A stretch of 64,000 bases of DNA from Siphonodentalium dalli. Taxonomy: Eukaryota; Mollusca; Scaphopoda; Gadilida; Siphonodentaliidae. The DNA lies in assembly GCA_032622095.1 (NCBI GenBank), contig CP136064.1:251410484-251474483 (forward strand). Direction: 5' to 3'. This document shows positions 1-10,989 of this stretch, piece by piece. Position numbers and translations under genes: made by a program. The notes below the pieces were generated by a model. It saw only the letters and a program-made list of their open reading frames with translations, did not search any database and was not told where the DNA came from. Numbering within the stretch: the first letter of the stretch is position 1; every line of letters begins with the position of its first letter.

Positions 1-19
1 TTAATATTATTTTAGTTTG

Positions 20-345
20 ATTAAAATCAAAGGGCCAAACTCCGGTAAATATGTACGGACAGCTAGGCCTAGTTTGTGAACTCGTTTCAGATACTCCATT
101 TGTGAACTCACCAACCAAAAATCTTTGAAATCTGTTGATAATTGTTCAAAATAACCCCCGGACAACTTTTTCATGGGTGAAATCAATCAAAGGGTTGTAA
201 CTGTGGTGAAAATGTCCAGCCGGGGCTACTTATCGAACATGTTTCAGATATTCCCCTTGTTAACTCATATATCAAAATCTTTGAAATCCGTTGATAATTG
301 TCCAAACTAATCCCCAGACAACTTTTTGGGATGACTAGACAGACG
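20..345. repeat. two degenerate ~160-bp tandem units (pearl-like)
   Basis: Two diverged copies of one unit follow each other. Both contain AATCAAAGGG near the start, a 'gtttcagatactcc' / 'gtttcagatattcc' block and a 'tctttgaaatc-gttgataattg' block, offset by about 160 bp. The run ends in GACTAGACAGACGGGTGG. Tandem ~160-bp cores followed by GACAGACGG-like runs are known from bivalve pearl/Helentron-type non-autonomous elements; that assignment is inference. Confidence 0.5.
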
Positions 346-614
346 GGTGGACCCATTCCTATCTTTAAATAATTTTGTTTAAATACCCATTATTGGTGGA
401 TAATCGAACATTTCAAATTTTACAGTTCACAATTCAGTTGTACTGGTTAAATGTTATAAGATCATTTAATATGTCCACTCCTCAAAGAAATGTTATAATC
501 ACATATAATAGTATGCACAGGCAAAATTCTCAGGTGACACTGGGTGACAGGTAAGAAATAATTCTACCTGTCCCCTGCGACGAGCATACATTTCAAAACA
601 TTTTGAGCCCTGAA

Positions 615-869
615 CAAGCATTGAAATAGGGTGTCTGTCATTTGCAGAATGAGGTCCCCAGATGGTGAATTTAGTGATGCTACCCTGCATAGCGGGCTAG
701 CATCACCAAATCCACCCTCTGGGGACCTCATTCTGCTTACACCTCAGCAGAATGAGGTTCCCATAGGGTGAATTTGGTGATGCTAGCCCACTATGCGGGG
801 TAGCATCACTAAATTCATCATCTGGGGACCTCATTCTGCAAATGACAGACACGCTATTTCAAGGCTTGT
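615..869. mobile_element. foldback element, near-perfect palindrome
   Basis: The 255-bp segment is one long inverted repeat with arms of about 115-125 bp. It starts CAAGCATTGAAATAG and ends CTATTTCAAGGCTTG. Each arm contains GCAGAATGAGG and a GGTGATGCTAGC block. The centre is TTACACC. Relatives lie at 1846-1930, 2040-2190, 6230-6290 and 8768-8935. No ORF is supported. It is best read as a non-autonomous foldback transposon. Confidence 0.75.
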
Positions 870-2512
870 GAATATATCTAAGGCACACACACAGTATCCG
901 AGCCTATCCTGGATCTCTAAACATTCCGTTTGACTTCCCAAGTGGGTCACACCTCAAAATACAATTTATTATTGAGATATGAATTATAACACTTTGAAAG
1001 GAATAAGAATGCCATTCATGGGTGTATTATCTTAGTATATCTTCACAAACTTGAGTGATAATCAAAATGTTCCATTCATGCTCATCCATTGTAATTTTTG
1101 GATTGGTCTCCGTAGGGTGCCAATTTAACTGAAAACTCCCAACATGTCTACTGACAAGCTGCGGGTAGATGGAAAATAACCAGTACCGGGTATATCATAT
1201 CCATATACAGTAATGCCTAAGTAATCGACTCCTTAACCACAGCAGAATTATGGGTAACTAGAGCATTACATGTAATTGATAAACAGTAGAAATAACAAAA
1301 TTAAACACGAACTGGCACAAATGAACCAGATTAAGCTCTAGAATCTACTGGTCACCCATAAACAGTGACCCGTCAGTGACAGGTGAACATTTCGAGCCAT
1401 GGGGTGATCTCGTCCAACTCTTAAGACATTTTCAGTCATCTGATTGATAATCTATCTATATAAAAAACAAGTGTTTGTGTGTGTGAGTCTGTCTGTAATC
1501 CTGTCACAATTTTGGTGCATTTAAAATTATATGACCCTCATGTCTGATGCTCCCAAATTTTGACCATGACGATGTCCGGTTGCACGTCTTAGAATACGAC
1601 TCACAAAATTGCAGGCCGATCGGTTAAAGAGGGCCTGAGATATAGCATGCTTTTTAAGGGTCATAAAAGTGATATTTTACCTGTAACCATAGTGCAGTGT
1701 ACTACGATAAATTTAGAGTTATACCATTTGGATCGGGTGGACACAATTAATTGCCCGTATCGATAGCAATGCCATCATTGTAATCCATCATATTTGATGG
1801 GCAATCCATTGTCATAGATAATCACTCAAAATGACATGTCCTCTTGAGGGTCTGGGAATCTCATTCTGCTTAGGCCACATCTCTTCTGGGAAGTATCTTA
1901 TAACCTCAAATTAATATTGTTTTAGGTACCTTTTCCCTTCTGTTCAGTTTTTATATCTCCTAATTTGCAGAAGATAAAATGCATAATCGAGGTGACAAAT
2001 CACTAATGGGTGAACATCACCAACTTCCAACTGGAGAACTTCAATCTGATCCTAGGTCTCCCATAGCAGTTGAGGCCTAAGTATAATTAGGTTCCCACTT
2101 CCCAGAAGGTGAATTTGGTGGCTTGCTATGCCAGGTAGCATCACACTAAATTTACCCTCTGGGGACCTCATTCTGCAAATGGCAGGCACACAAAACTCAG
2201 GCTTACATGGGAGTTTATGAATTGTTTATATGGTTTCCACTTTCCAACATGGATATAAAACATGTGAAAAAGATGCTTTGGCTCTTTGAGCAAGATTTTG
2301 TTCACTATATATGCACATATAAATTGAAATTAAATTCCATCAGTGTTTCACACCATTCGCACCAATAGTCCTGTAGTCATTCACTATAATATTTTATCGT
2401 TTCCCCTCATCCCTATTAAACTGCTGCAATAGTCTACAGGTATAATACATCAACAACCATAATATATCAAACATAATACAAAGCTCAGTGGCTATGCATA
2501 ATGCATCATGTA
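870..2512. other. non-genic; TE fragments
   Basis: No credible coding region. It contains a single end of the CAGTAATGCC MITE family near 1208-1275. A stretch at 1455-1760 begins TCTATATAAAAAACAAG plus a TGTG/GTCTGT run, reminiscent of Helitron-type 5' ends but too weak to call. Diverged fragments of the 615-869 foldback family lie at 1846-1930 and 2040-2190 (GGGGACCTCATTCTGC). Confidence 0.5.
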
Positions 2513-2725
2513 CAGTAATGCTCTAATTAATCGACCTCTTAACCAAAGCAGAATTATGGGTAACTTTTCAGGATTTAGTCGGAAATATGGCTTGTTGCCA
2601 TTCATCGGAAAGCTCTCGGGGAGAGCTTTACGATGAATGGCAACAAGCCATATTTCCGACTAAATCCTGAAAAGTTACCCATAATTCTGCTTTGGTTAAG
2701 AGGTCGATTAATTAGAGCATTACTG
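2513..2725. mobile_element. 213-bp palindromic MITE, TA target duplication
   Basis: A nearly perfect foldback. It begins CAGTAATGCTCTAATTAA and ends TTAATTAGAGCATTACTG, flanked on both sides by TA (2511-2512 and 2726-2727). The centre is a short CTCGGGGAGAG loop. Family members lie at 7453-7673 and 25471-25604, with a lone end near 1208. TA duplication with terminal CAGT is consistent with a Tc1/mariner-mobilised MITE. No coding capacity. Confidence 0.85.
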
Positions 2726-2727
2726 TA

Positions 2728-4300
2728 CATTCATTCTGACACAAAAACATTCATACGCTAATAGATTATGTGAACAGTTAATTACACTCTGCAGCGTAAA
2801 CTTCATTCAACGAATGCCATACTTAAAGCATGGGGTGAAAAGCTGCGTGTAAAAAATCTGAGCCACGAGTTTAACCACGTTGCTACTACCAGTGATGCAA
2901 TGGTACCCATTGACCTACTATAGAGGTAAACAGATCAGACAGATCGGGAATATTCCACAACATATGGTGAGGAAATCAATTCTATTTCTGTAAAGCTGGA
3001 AGGGAGGAGATCAATACTGTTGAGACCCAATCAATTTACTATGTGGCCTGAGATGGCAGATCGATTTCCAGCCAGTATAATTTTGGCCAACGTTAATTAA
3101 TGACACTGATTAGCAAACATACCATATTACTAGTACCACAACAAGTGACTCAAGAGTCAGGTTTGAAAAAATAAATAAATAAATCAGAGACATAACGAAG
3201 TTGAACTTTAAAGTGGACATAAGTTATTTCAACCATTATATAATACGTTTGTAATAATATAATATGTAGTTGGAAAGAGTAAATATAAAGATATACCCAC
3301 TGAGAGAATAATCCACTGATGAAAATAAAAATAAAAAATATGGCTCAAAACAAACGCGTTACTTTAAAGACATATTATGAACTTGTTCGCGGGTGCGTGA
3401 ATCTGAGAAGTTAGTACTCAGGCGGTATGCCAACTAGGGGAATGTACCATTCTACTAACATCGCTAAATCGACCATAACCATACCACTCCACTGCAAACA
3501 TCGTCTGAACTATGCACTTTTGTCAATATTTACATCTCGATTCAGGATGCAACTATCGGAGATGAACTAACGCAATGATTTTGCCAACGAGAGTCATTGA
3601 ATTTAATTAATTTATAAGAATGACTTCGTCAATTTGGATTAATATTCGTAAAAGTCACTACATTAAGCAAGCTTAATCTACATTTATATCTGATCATCCT
3701 ACCAGAATGTTTCACATCACTTTAAACGGACATAGCTCATTTGAAGCTAAAAAAATATATAATGTAAATACCTGGTAGCAGTGACAATTTAGTGACATAC
3801 TTCTCTGTGGACATTATTAAAGTCTGTATAATAGTACATTAACTGTATTTAATGCATTTATCTCCCGAACTGAACCAGGATATAAGAAAAGGGAGCTTAA
3901 TTTCATACTTCAAACTGCCACGGAGCTTAAATTTTGATTCAAATACTTCATGATAATTGCATGTCTAAATGAACTTTTTTTTGGAGCTTAATTGTCACCT
4001 TGTTTTTTTTTTCTTGATTCAGCTTTTAGAACACAAATTATATCAGCAAAAAGACATTTATGCTCTCAGAATACTTTATGCCCTGTATATTATGTTTACC
4101 GGTAGCTGAGCCCAAAAAATCTAAATATTCATTAAAGTTCTCACGCAATGCCCACAGGCAATAGACTGGAATGAATAGATGTCTGCATGTACTGTATAGA
4201 CAAGTTTAAATAAACTTTTCAGAGAGAAGAAATGAATGAATGAGTCAGAATTACATTATAGGTTACGATATTACTATGAGGTAAAAATAGATTGTTTGTT
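2728..4300. other. non-genic; one fragment of repeat family X
   Basis: AT-rich sequence without a credible ORF. The interval 3379-3560 is a reverse-complement relative of 39285-39490. Shared blocks include a segment corresponding to GAATCGAGATGTAAATAT, then GGAGTGGTAT, then ACTAACTT. This repeat family, called X here, recurs at 27.6-28.5, 38.8-39.5, 48.1-48.8, 55.3-55.9 and 59.7-60.5 kb. The remainder shows nothing recognisable. Confidence 0.4.
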
Positions 4301-6235
4301 ATTGGAAAAACTTATGTTAATTGAGGAGTGTGTAGCAATAAGATATGCAGGGAATTAGCGCTAATGGATCCTTCACAAATGGATAGAGAACTATTGAAGC
4401 AGTCCACACCCACGTGTGTCTGTTATTGTTATTACGAGTCTCATCGACCTTCACCGTCTGGTACGAAGGTGTGTTCCAGTCAACCAATGAGATCGCAGAC
4501 ATTTCATCATGGAACCAATGTTCTCTCATTTACGTCAATGGCCTCCTGTACACTATATACCCTTGAAAAAATCCACATCAAAGAACAATATATTATTTGG
4601 TTGAAATAAATTGGTTGGCAAACCAATAGCAAATCAAAGGAACGCCTGCCAAAGCTTATTATCAAATAATCCTTGAATTCTTATTTAGGGGTCGAAATGT
4701 CTCATCATATTTATGTGTTCTACACAGAGAACAGTATACTGTTGTCAGAAATATGGGTGCATTCCATAGCCTATATCTGTACAGTCTTTATCTGTACTGG
4801 AATGTCAACTTCAAGGGAAAAATGATGCAAGAATATTGTTTGAAAGATGTGAATATATATTATTTTAGAATTGGGTAACTGGGCCATGATAAAGGTATGT
4901 CAATGTAAATAAATACTTCACATACCAGTACCTCACAATGTTCCCATGACCAGTCTAAAATATATCCACCTGGATGAAATCTGGTAAATAATGGTAGTTG
5001 GTATTTGGGATATGTGACATATAAACATATGACCCCCACCAAAGTATATGACTGATATGACAAGCAATAAGTGAAGATACATGTATGCAATACTATATTT
5101 GCGTCCATGATTTGCTTTTGGCATACTTTAACTGTGGCAGACTCTGGATAGCTAAAGATCTGTTAGAGGCAACCCAAAATACCATATGTTGGAAATTTCA
5201 AGCAATAACTTTCAAGCTGCTAAAGTTTGAAAATGTCCCGAAAAACTCATTTTTTTTGTTTGAATTTCATAAATATTTTGTAATTTTCAAGTAAAAGATA
5301 CATGTACAACCATGTACCAGTAATTTGTACAATTAAGGTCGAAAATCAATTAACATTCTTCTCAGCAAATGGATAAGAATTCCTGGAATTTTAAGGAACT
5401 CTCACTATATTATGTGTACTTAGAACAATCAAACTCAAAAAGATAATTTATATAAATTTCACGTTGAAATTTGAAGGTGTACAACCCCCCCCCCCCCCAA
5501 AGACCACCTTGCTATCACTAATTATTCCACGATGATACAACTTAATTAATGTGTGCAAATACGTAGTAACTCTCCACATAAGTCTATTAACAACATGCAT
5601 TAATAAATTACATTTACAGTACATGTACATGTATCTTAACAAGGATTGTTCCTGGTAGCATCAGGGGGTCCCAACAGGGCTAACCAACATACAGTGACAG
5701 GCCCATTCTCTAATGCTTGAAAAAAAAAGATTTTTATCAATTTCTAGTCTGAACTTTAATGTTTCTCAATTTACCAAAATAACAAATTTCCTACATTTGA
5801 CCTGATGTAAAGAAAATGTTATTATAACCTGAGATGGTTTCTTGATATATCGCATCAATCTCTCTGGCTCATTTTTGGAATACAATATTTACCATAATAA
5901 AGTGACATTCCTCGTCGGATGAATACCGAATAATAGTTGATATAGAGAGGTGAATGCGTATACATGTGTTAAGAAAATATTGAATAACACCCTAGATTTC
6001 GTATGAAATTTGCTATAGTTTTGAATTTTCACACATTTTTTTCTGAAGTGTAGTGTCCAAAACTTTAAAGTACATGTATCAAGAGGTATGAGACAAATTT
6101 CATCAAATTTGGTCATTTGGGCTAAGAAATGATCTAAATTTGACGCTATAAAAGCAGTGTTTCAGTCTTATTGTAGAATCCTTATGAATAACGGTTAATT
6201 TGGACAAGTATCAGTCGGTAACAAGCCTGAGTTTA
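4301..6235. other. non-genic AT-rich stretch with a C14 tract
   Basis: Short ORFs here (up to 93 codons at 4328-4609) lack any recognisable domain, start context or conservation and are treated as chance. A run of 14 C lies at 5485-5498, one of many homopolymer G/C runs in the window. ACATGTACATGTA-like motifs occur near 5620. Nothing else was identified. Confidence 0.4.
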
Positions 6236-6447
6236 GTGTGCCTGTCATTTGTAGAATGAGGTCCCCAGAGGGTGAATTTAGTGATGCTATCCACACAGAC
6301 ACCCTTGTTTGTATTACATACGTTGTGGGGACATTTCTTTAGAAATTCAAACAATACCGTAGTTGTGAGGACTCCCGTTATTTAGTAAATATATCCAAAC
6401 TCGGAGGGTACCTTTAACTAAATAACGGGAATGTTTCGTCGCCTTAA

Positions 6448-6625
6448 CCCTTTGAGTGCCAGGTCCGATTTTTGTATTGACCCATATACCCTGTGCCAAT
6501 GCATTCTCTTATATATGCGAGTCGACCATACCAACAAAAAAAAAATTAAATTTTTTTTTTTTTTTTAGGGCACTCTACAGACCATAAATTAGAGCCGATG
6601 AGATCGGTCCCTGGCACTAAAAGGG
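6448..6625. mobile_element. piggyBac-like MITE, TTAA target
   Basis: The 178-bp element is flanked by TTAA at 6444-6447 and 6626-6629. It begins CCCTTTGAGTGCCAGG and ends CCTGGCACTAAAAGGG. CCC-starting TIRs with a TTAA target are diagnostic of the piggyBac superfamily. It contains only half of the CCAATGCATTCTC hairpin cassette found in its relatives at 37079, 40295 and 46775. Non-coding. Confidence 0.8.
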
Positions 6626-6629
6626 TTAA

Positions 6630-7352
6630 GGGAAAAAATTGTTAACATTGTGAGGACATTGTTTTACTATATGAATGGGTTTACACACTCAGCATAACAT
6701 GTATGTCAAATAAGCACATAATAAGAAAATCTAGAGGTGGGCTGTCCCAATGGAACTAATTCAAGACGCCCGACGGATGCCGTCGGATGGACAATCTGAT
6801 TCCAGTGTACACCCCCCACCCGCAACCCTTAATATTGTCTGCAAGACTTCTTCTCATACAATTCTTGTGAGACATGAATGTGACCTGAAGATATGAAATG
6901 ACACAGGATACATTGTTGGTAACGCACTCATTTGGCATCATAACATTGGTTTTGAATACAATGGATATACCAGAGTTCATCGCCCCACTAATTTTAGTAT
7001 ATATAGTATGTACGTGACTGCATACGCATTACTGCATCCTATGAAGCATATGCACGCCTGGTACAAAGGTACCATTCTTTTATCAAGTGCTGTCTGGGAA
7101 TGTCTATTTGTACACTCTATCTGGTACACTTTAAATGTTTCGCAACCTCACACCAACTTGTTACTTTAACCCAATCACATGTCAGTGATGTCATATTAAT
7201 GTTTCTTAAGAAGTGCATGAGGAAAACTATTATAGGAGACCATTAGAATTTAAATACCGGTAAGGGAAGATTCTCATCCAAATTTGTCTTCAATTGGGGC
7301 GGTTGGGCGATATTTTTTTTTTTATTTTATTCTTGCTTTTAAACATATAACA
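6630..7352. other. no feature seen
   Basis: AT-rich sequence with only short chance ORFs. Some poly-T near 7314. No domain, RNA or repeat family was recognised. Confidence 0.4.
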
Positions 7353-7382
7353 CACAGTAATGCCCTAAATAATTGACTCCTT

Positions 7383-7743
7383 AATTGGGCAATTTAAATT
7401 ACCTTGTATTGTCAAAGGTAGAATACTGCTTCAATTTCTAGAACCGATCATACAGTAATGCCCTCAATAATTGACTTCATAACCATAGCAGAATTATGGG
7501 TAATTTTTCAGGATTTAGTTGGAAATATGGCTTGTTGCCATTCATCGGATAGCTCTCACACTAAAAGCTTTCCGATGAATGGCAACAAGCCATATTTCCG
7601 ACTTACTAGTAATCCTGAAAAATTACCCATAATTCTGCGATGGTTATGAAGTCAATTATTGAGGGCATTACTGTATGATCGGTTCTAGAAATTGAAGCAG
7701 TATTCTACCTTTGACAATACAAGGTAATTTAAATTGCCCAATT
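7383..7743. mobile_element. 361-bp palindrome containing a TA-flanked MITE
   Basis: The inner element 7453-7673 (221 bp) begins CAGTAATGCCCTCAATAA, ends with CATTACTG, and is flanked by TA. It is a second copy of the 2513-2725 family. The palindrome continues beyond it on both sides for about 70 bp, from AATTGGGCAATTTAAA to its reverse complement. The symmetric unit is therefore larger than the MITE. A further CAGTAATGCCC end lies at 7355, suggesting nesting or a foldback duplication at replication. Confidence 0.75.
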
Positions 7744-8388
7744 TAATAAAAATAGAAGTCTTGATTAACGGGTCATTGTAACCCAAAGTGGAGTTACATG
7801 TATCATCAAATCAGGTAATTCTAAGTTGAAAAGGGCAATGACACATGTAAAAATAATTAGACAGGACCCATATTAGAAATGGCTGTATTTTTGGCTGAGA
7901 ATTTTGAGAAACAGATTCTCACAATAATTATTGCCGAATATTGCTCAACCAAAGTCCCAAAATTCTATATTTAAAAATATTAGTTCAATGAGTTTCCCAT
8001 TAATAGTAGTTACTAATAATACATGTACACTGTAATATTAACAGTTGTGCTTGAATATGACAGTTTCCGTAGCCCTTCTGATAACCAATTTTTAAATTTG
8101 GAGGCCTGAAACGGGTGTATACATACTAGTAATTCAGTTGACATTCTCACTGAAAGTGATTTTTATATCCCCCCCCTTCCCAATTACATAAATTATGATA
8201 CATGTACTAGTACATGTAGCATAATAGCTTTTACATATGGTAGTTTTGAAAACAGGCCATGTGAATTGAAACCATCAAAATAAAAAGAATTATACTAAGA
8301 GAGTACACGTGTGGTACAATTTATCCGATATTCAGAATTACAGGTGTAACAGAACGAGAGAGAGAGAAGTGCGAGAGTTGCACAGAAA
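7744..8388. other. no feature seen
   Basis: AT-rich, no credible ORF. Contains a C-run near 8170 and CATGTACTAGTACATG near 8202. A short GA-rich stretch lies at 8355-8369, immediately beside the 5S pseudogene. Confidence 0.4.
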
Positions 8389-8516
8389 GTTGGCAGTACC
8401 CAGAATCCTTGAAGCAGGTCACCCATCCAAGGACTAACCAAGCTCGACATTGCTTAATTTCGGTGATCACACAAAGCGTCTTTTCGGTGATCACACAAAG
8501 CGTCTAACGACTGGGA
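8389..8516 (-). pseudogene. 5S rRNA pseudogene or 5S-derived SINE fragment
   Basis: Read on the minus strand, this contains diagnostic 5S rRNA blocks in the right order: GATCACCGAA, TTAAGCAATG, GAGCTTGGTTAGT, then TTGGATGGGTGACC, then TGGGTACTGCCAAC at the 3' end. The middle (loop C/E and internal-control-region part) is well preserved. The 5' third is diverged and carries a 24-bp tandem duplication (8461-8484 repeated at 8485-8508, CGGTGATCACACAAAGCG). With the duplication removed the length is about 104 nt against the normal ~120. The duplication and divergence argue against a functional gene. A 5S-headed SINE (SINE3 type) is possible, but no tail was identified. Confidence 0.8.
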
Positions 8517-8767
8517 CTAATTAATATATCTAGACCCCTTGAACAGAGACATCATCGGTCTTCTATATTTACACTGCGACAGCTACACTGGCAGGAAAAT
8601 GTTGAAAATTGTGGGGTTTTTTTTACAGAATTCAACACATTCTCCAACAAAATCCACATGGGCACACCTTAAAATTTAATGTCCTGCTGGTAACATGAGT
8701 CAGCAACAAATAAGGTCTGTGGGTAGGCTGAGAATTTTTTATTTTTTTTTTACATATACTTATTATG

Positions 8768-8935
8768 CAAGCCTTGAAATAGTGTGCGTAATTTGTAGAA
8801 TGAGGTCCCGAGAGGGTGAATTTAGCAATGCTACCCCGCACAGCAGGCTAGCATCACTAAATTCACCCTCTGGGAACCTCATTCTACTTAGGCCTCATCT
8901 TCTGGGAAGTATCTATATATAGTCTCAAATTAATT
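8768..8935. mobile_element. foldback element fragment (615-869 family)
   Basis: Begins CAAGCCTTGAAATAG, like the 615-869 element. It contains an inverted repeat from AGAATGAGGTCCC (about 8798) to GGGAACCTCATTCT (about 8885), with GGCTAGCATCAC at the middle. It continues into CTTCTGGGAAGTATCT, which is also present at about 1890. Non-coding; short ORFs across it are chance. Confidence 0.65.
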
Positions 8936-9177
8936 TAACTTTTTCGCTTCTGTTCAGTTTCTATAGGCCAAAAAAACAAATACCCCAAAACTTTTTATTG
9001 GACTCCAGACACTCTGACAGACTGACACAGATAAAAATTTTTGGTTCAGTTGGAAGGGCATCGAAAGGTTTCTTACCAATTTTCAAACCTCTCCTATAAA
9101 AACGTTTAGAAGTTTTTTTAGTCTAATACTCTGACTAATTCAAGATAATAATATTCAGTATTGAACCTGTCAATTAA

Positions 9178-9568
9178 CCCTTTACCCAACAGAAGGGCCC
9201 TGTGCCAATGCATTCTCTTATATATGCGAGTCGACCATAGGTCGCCTCGCATATATAAGAGAATGCATTGGCTTAACACATTAAAAATTATAAAATTGTT
9301 AAAGAATGTAAGAAAAAATAGTAAAAAGTGTTAAAAAAAGATTTGTTTAGGCCAATGCATTCTCTTATATATGCGAGGCGACCTATGGTCGACTCGCATA
9401 TATAAGAGAATGCATTGGCACAGGGTATAACTGTAACTATCACAATGTGGTCAAGGAGCCGGTTCCAATAATATCCATATTTGTATGGTTCTATTGAGAC
9501 AGACCGAAGATATTTTAGGCTGTTGAAGCTTTATTTGGCCGGTTTTGGCCGGTTTGTTGGGTAAAGGG
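9178..9568. mobile_element. 391-bp piggyBac-like MITE carrying the double-hairpin cassette
   Basis: Flanked by TTAA at 9174-9177 and 9569-9572. It begins CCCTTTACCCAACA and ends TGTTGGGTAAAGGG, a perfect 14-bp TIR typical of piggyBac. Inside, 9198-9425 runs from CCCTGTGCCAATGC to GCATTGGCACAGGG. It holds two ~68-bp near-perfect hairpins in opposite orientation around an AT-rich spacer. The same cassette occurs in elements with unrelated ends. Non-coding. Confidence 0.85.
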
Positions 9569-9572
9569 TTAA

Positions 9573-10266
9573 TTTGTGAAGCTTTCGAGATTGATTTGCA
9601 ATGACCCAATGGAATTCAGAATAAAAGAATTTGAAGAAAAAAATCCCTACCTACCTACCCTAATTATTTTAGACAATGTATTAAACCTTAAACACAGGTA
9701 TTATTTGTTTTGGCCTTAATTTTAATCATCTGACAGATCATAAAGAAATAAAGATGACAATCTTGTTGAAGATGGATTAAATTTATCAATAGAACAGACC
9801 CGTTTACGCTTCAAACTAACATACTAGTACCTGATAAATAGTTCTCAACTTCCGGTGACCTAATTTCACAGGATATTGATACGGAATTCAAACTATACTG
9901 ATACGGAATTCATATAGAATATATAGAATACTGATAAGACTTCTGACCAGACAAGCGTTTTCCGACTGCTCGGAATTCATCACCAAACAATAGTGGTATT
10001 TGTAAGGGATTAGTGGTAGTCATATAATAAACAAATGTAGGTACTTGTAATCAGTACCGGTATGTGAATATTAGTTATTAATAATATTAAAATGTAAATT
10101 TGAATCCAATTTTTTTAAATGCCAAGTAATATGAATCACCAGCAATAAAACTGATTAAATATGGCCTTCGCAGTGGGTATGCTGTCAAAATAGTCACATC
10201 GGTTAAAACCACCATAAACAGAAAGATTATTAAAATATAAACATATAATGAGGTCCCCAGAGGTCG
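9573..10266. other. no feature seen
   Basis: AT-rich; a short direct repeat of ACTGATACGGAATTCA near 9895-9912. The 61-codon minus ORF near 10.1 kb is not convincing. Confidence 0.35.
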
Positions 10267-10460
10267 CACCAATCATAAATATAGCATAAATAATGCGATA
10301 TTGTCAAGTTTCTATGCTTTGTTATGTAAACAAAAGCCAAAAATGTTACAAAACCTGGCTTATGTTTACAAATTACATAACACAGTGTAGAACTTGACAC
10401 TAATTATAACATAGTTAAACATACTATATTTTATGCAATATTTATGATTCATTGATTGGT
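10267..10460. repeat. imperfect inverted repeat, ~194 bp
   Basis: The left arm begins ACCAATCATAAATAT and the right arm ends with ATTTATGATTCATTGATTGGT-like sequence. An inner pair is ATTGTCAAGTTTCTA against GTAGAACTTGACA, and TATGTAAACAAAAGCC against GGCTTATGTTTACA. It looks like a diverged foldback MITE. Non-coding. Confidence 0.6.
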
Positions 10461-10735
10461 ATAAGAACAAAATATGTCTACATTTTAATATTCTTTCTGT
10501 TTATGGAAGTTTTAATGGGTATGACTATTTTAACAGCATATCCGCCATGAAGGCAAATGCCATAATATTCCTACGGAAGCCTTCTGCGGGGAGTTGCATT
10601 TTATCGGAAGAAGAAGGCCACACAGATAACTTGGTGAAGTTGGTCAGCCGCATATATTCATATAATTTATAAAGGCATAAAGTTGATATTAAATAAAATA
10701 AACATAATTCATTACTCTATAAATTAGTAATAGTA

Positions 10736-10849
10736 CACAGTTACTGGACATAAAGTCCCAAAAATAAGGTTTTAATCGAGTTTAGAAATCGGTATCCTTC
10801 TAAACTCGATTAAAACCTTATTTTTGGGACTTTATGTCCAGTAACTGTG
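10736..10849. repeat. perfect hairpin, ~52-bp arms
   Basis: Left arm starts CAGTTACTGGACATAAAG and is mirrored exactly by CTTTATGTCCAGTAACTG at the right end. The loop is only about 8 bp (TCGGTATC). The perfect arms suggest a recent foldback insertion or template-switch event. Confidence 0.8.
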
Positions 10850-10933
10850 ATTAGTAGGCCTGACTGGAATATCTTTATCTGGTATATTTTTGCTACATTG
10901 TAAATAACATGGTCACAGCTAGCATTGATACAT

Positions 10934-10989
10934 GTACCGGTACTAGTAGTAGTACTAGTAGTAGTAGTACTACCAGTAGTAGTAGGAGT
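10934..10989. repeat. (GTA)n/(TAG)n microsatellite, left of SINE
   Basis: Imperfect AGT/TAG repeat with CTAG interruptions. The same repeat resumes at 12987-13095 on the far side of the SINE, so the SINE sits inside one microsatellite. Confidence 0.75.
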
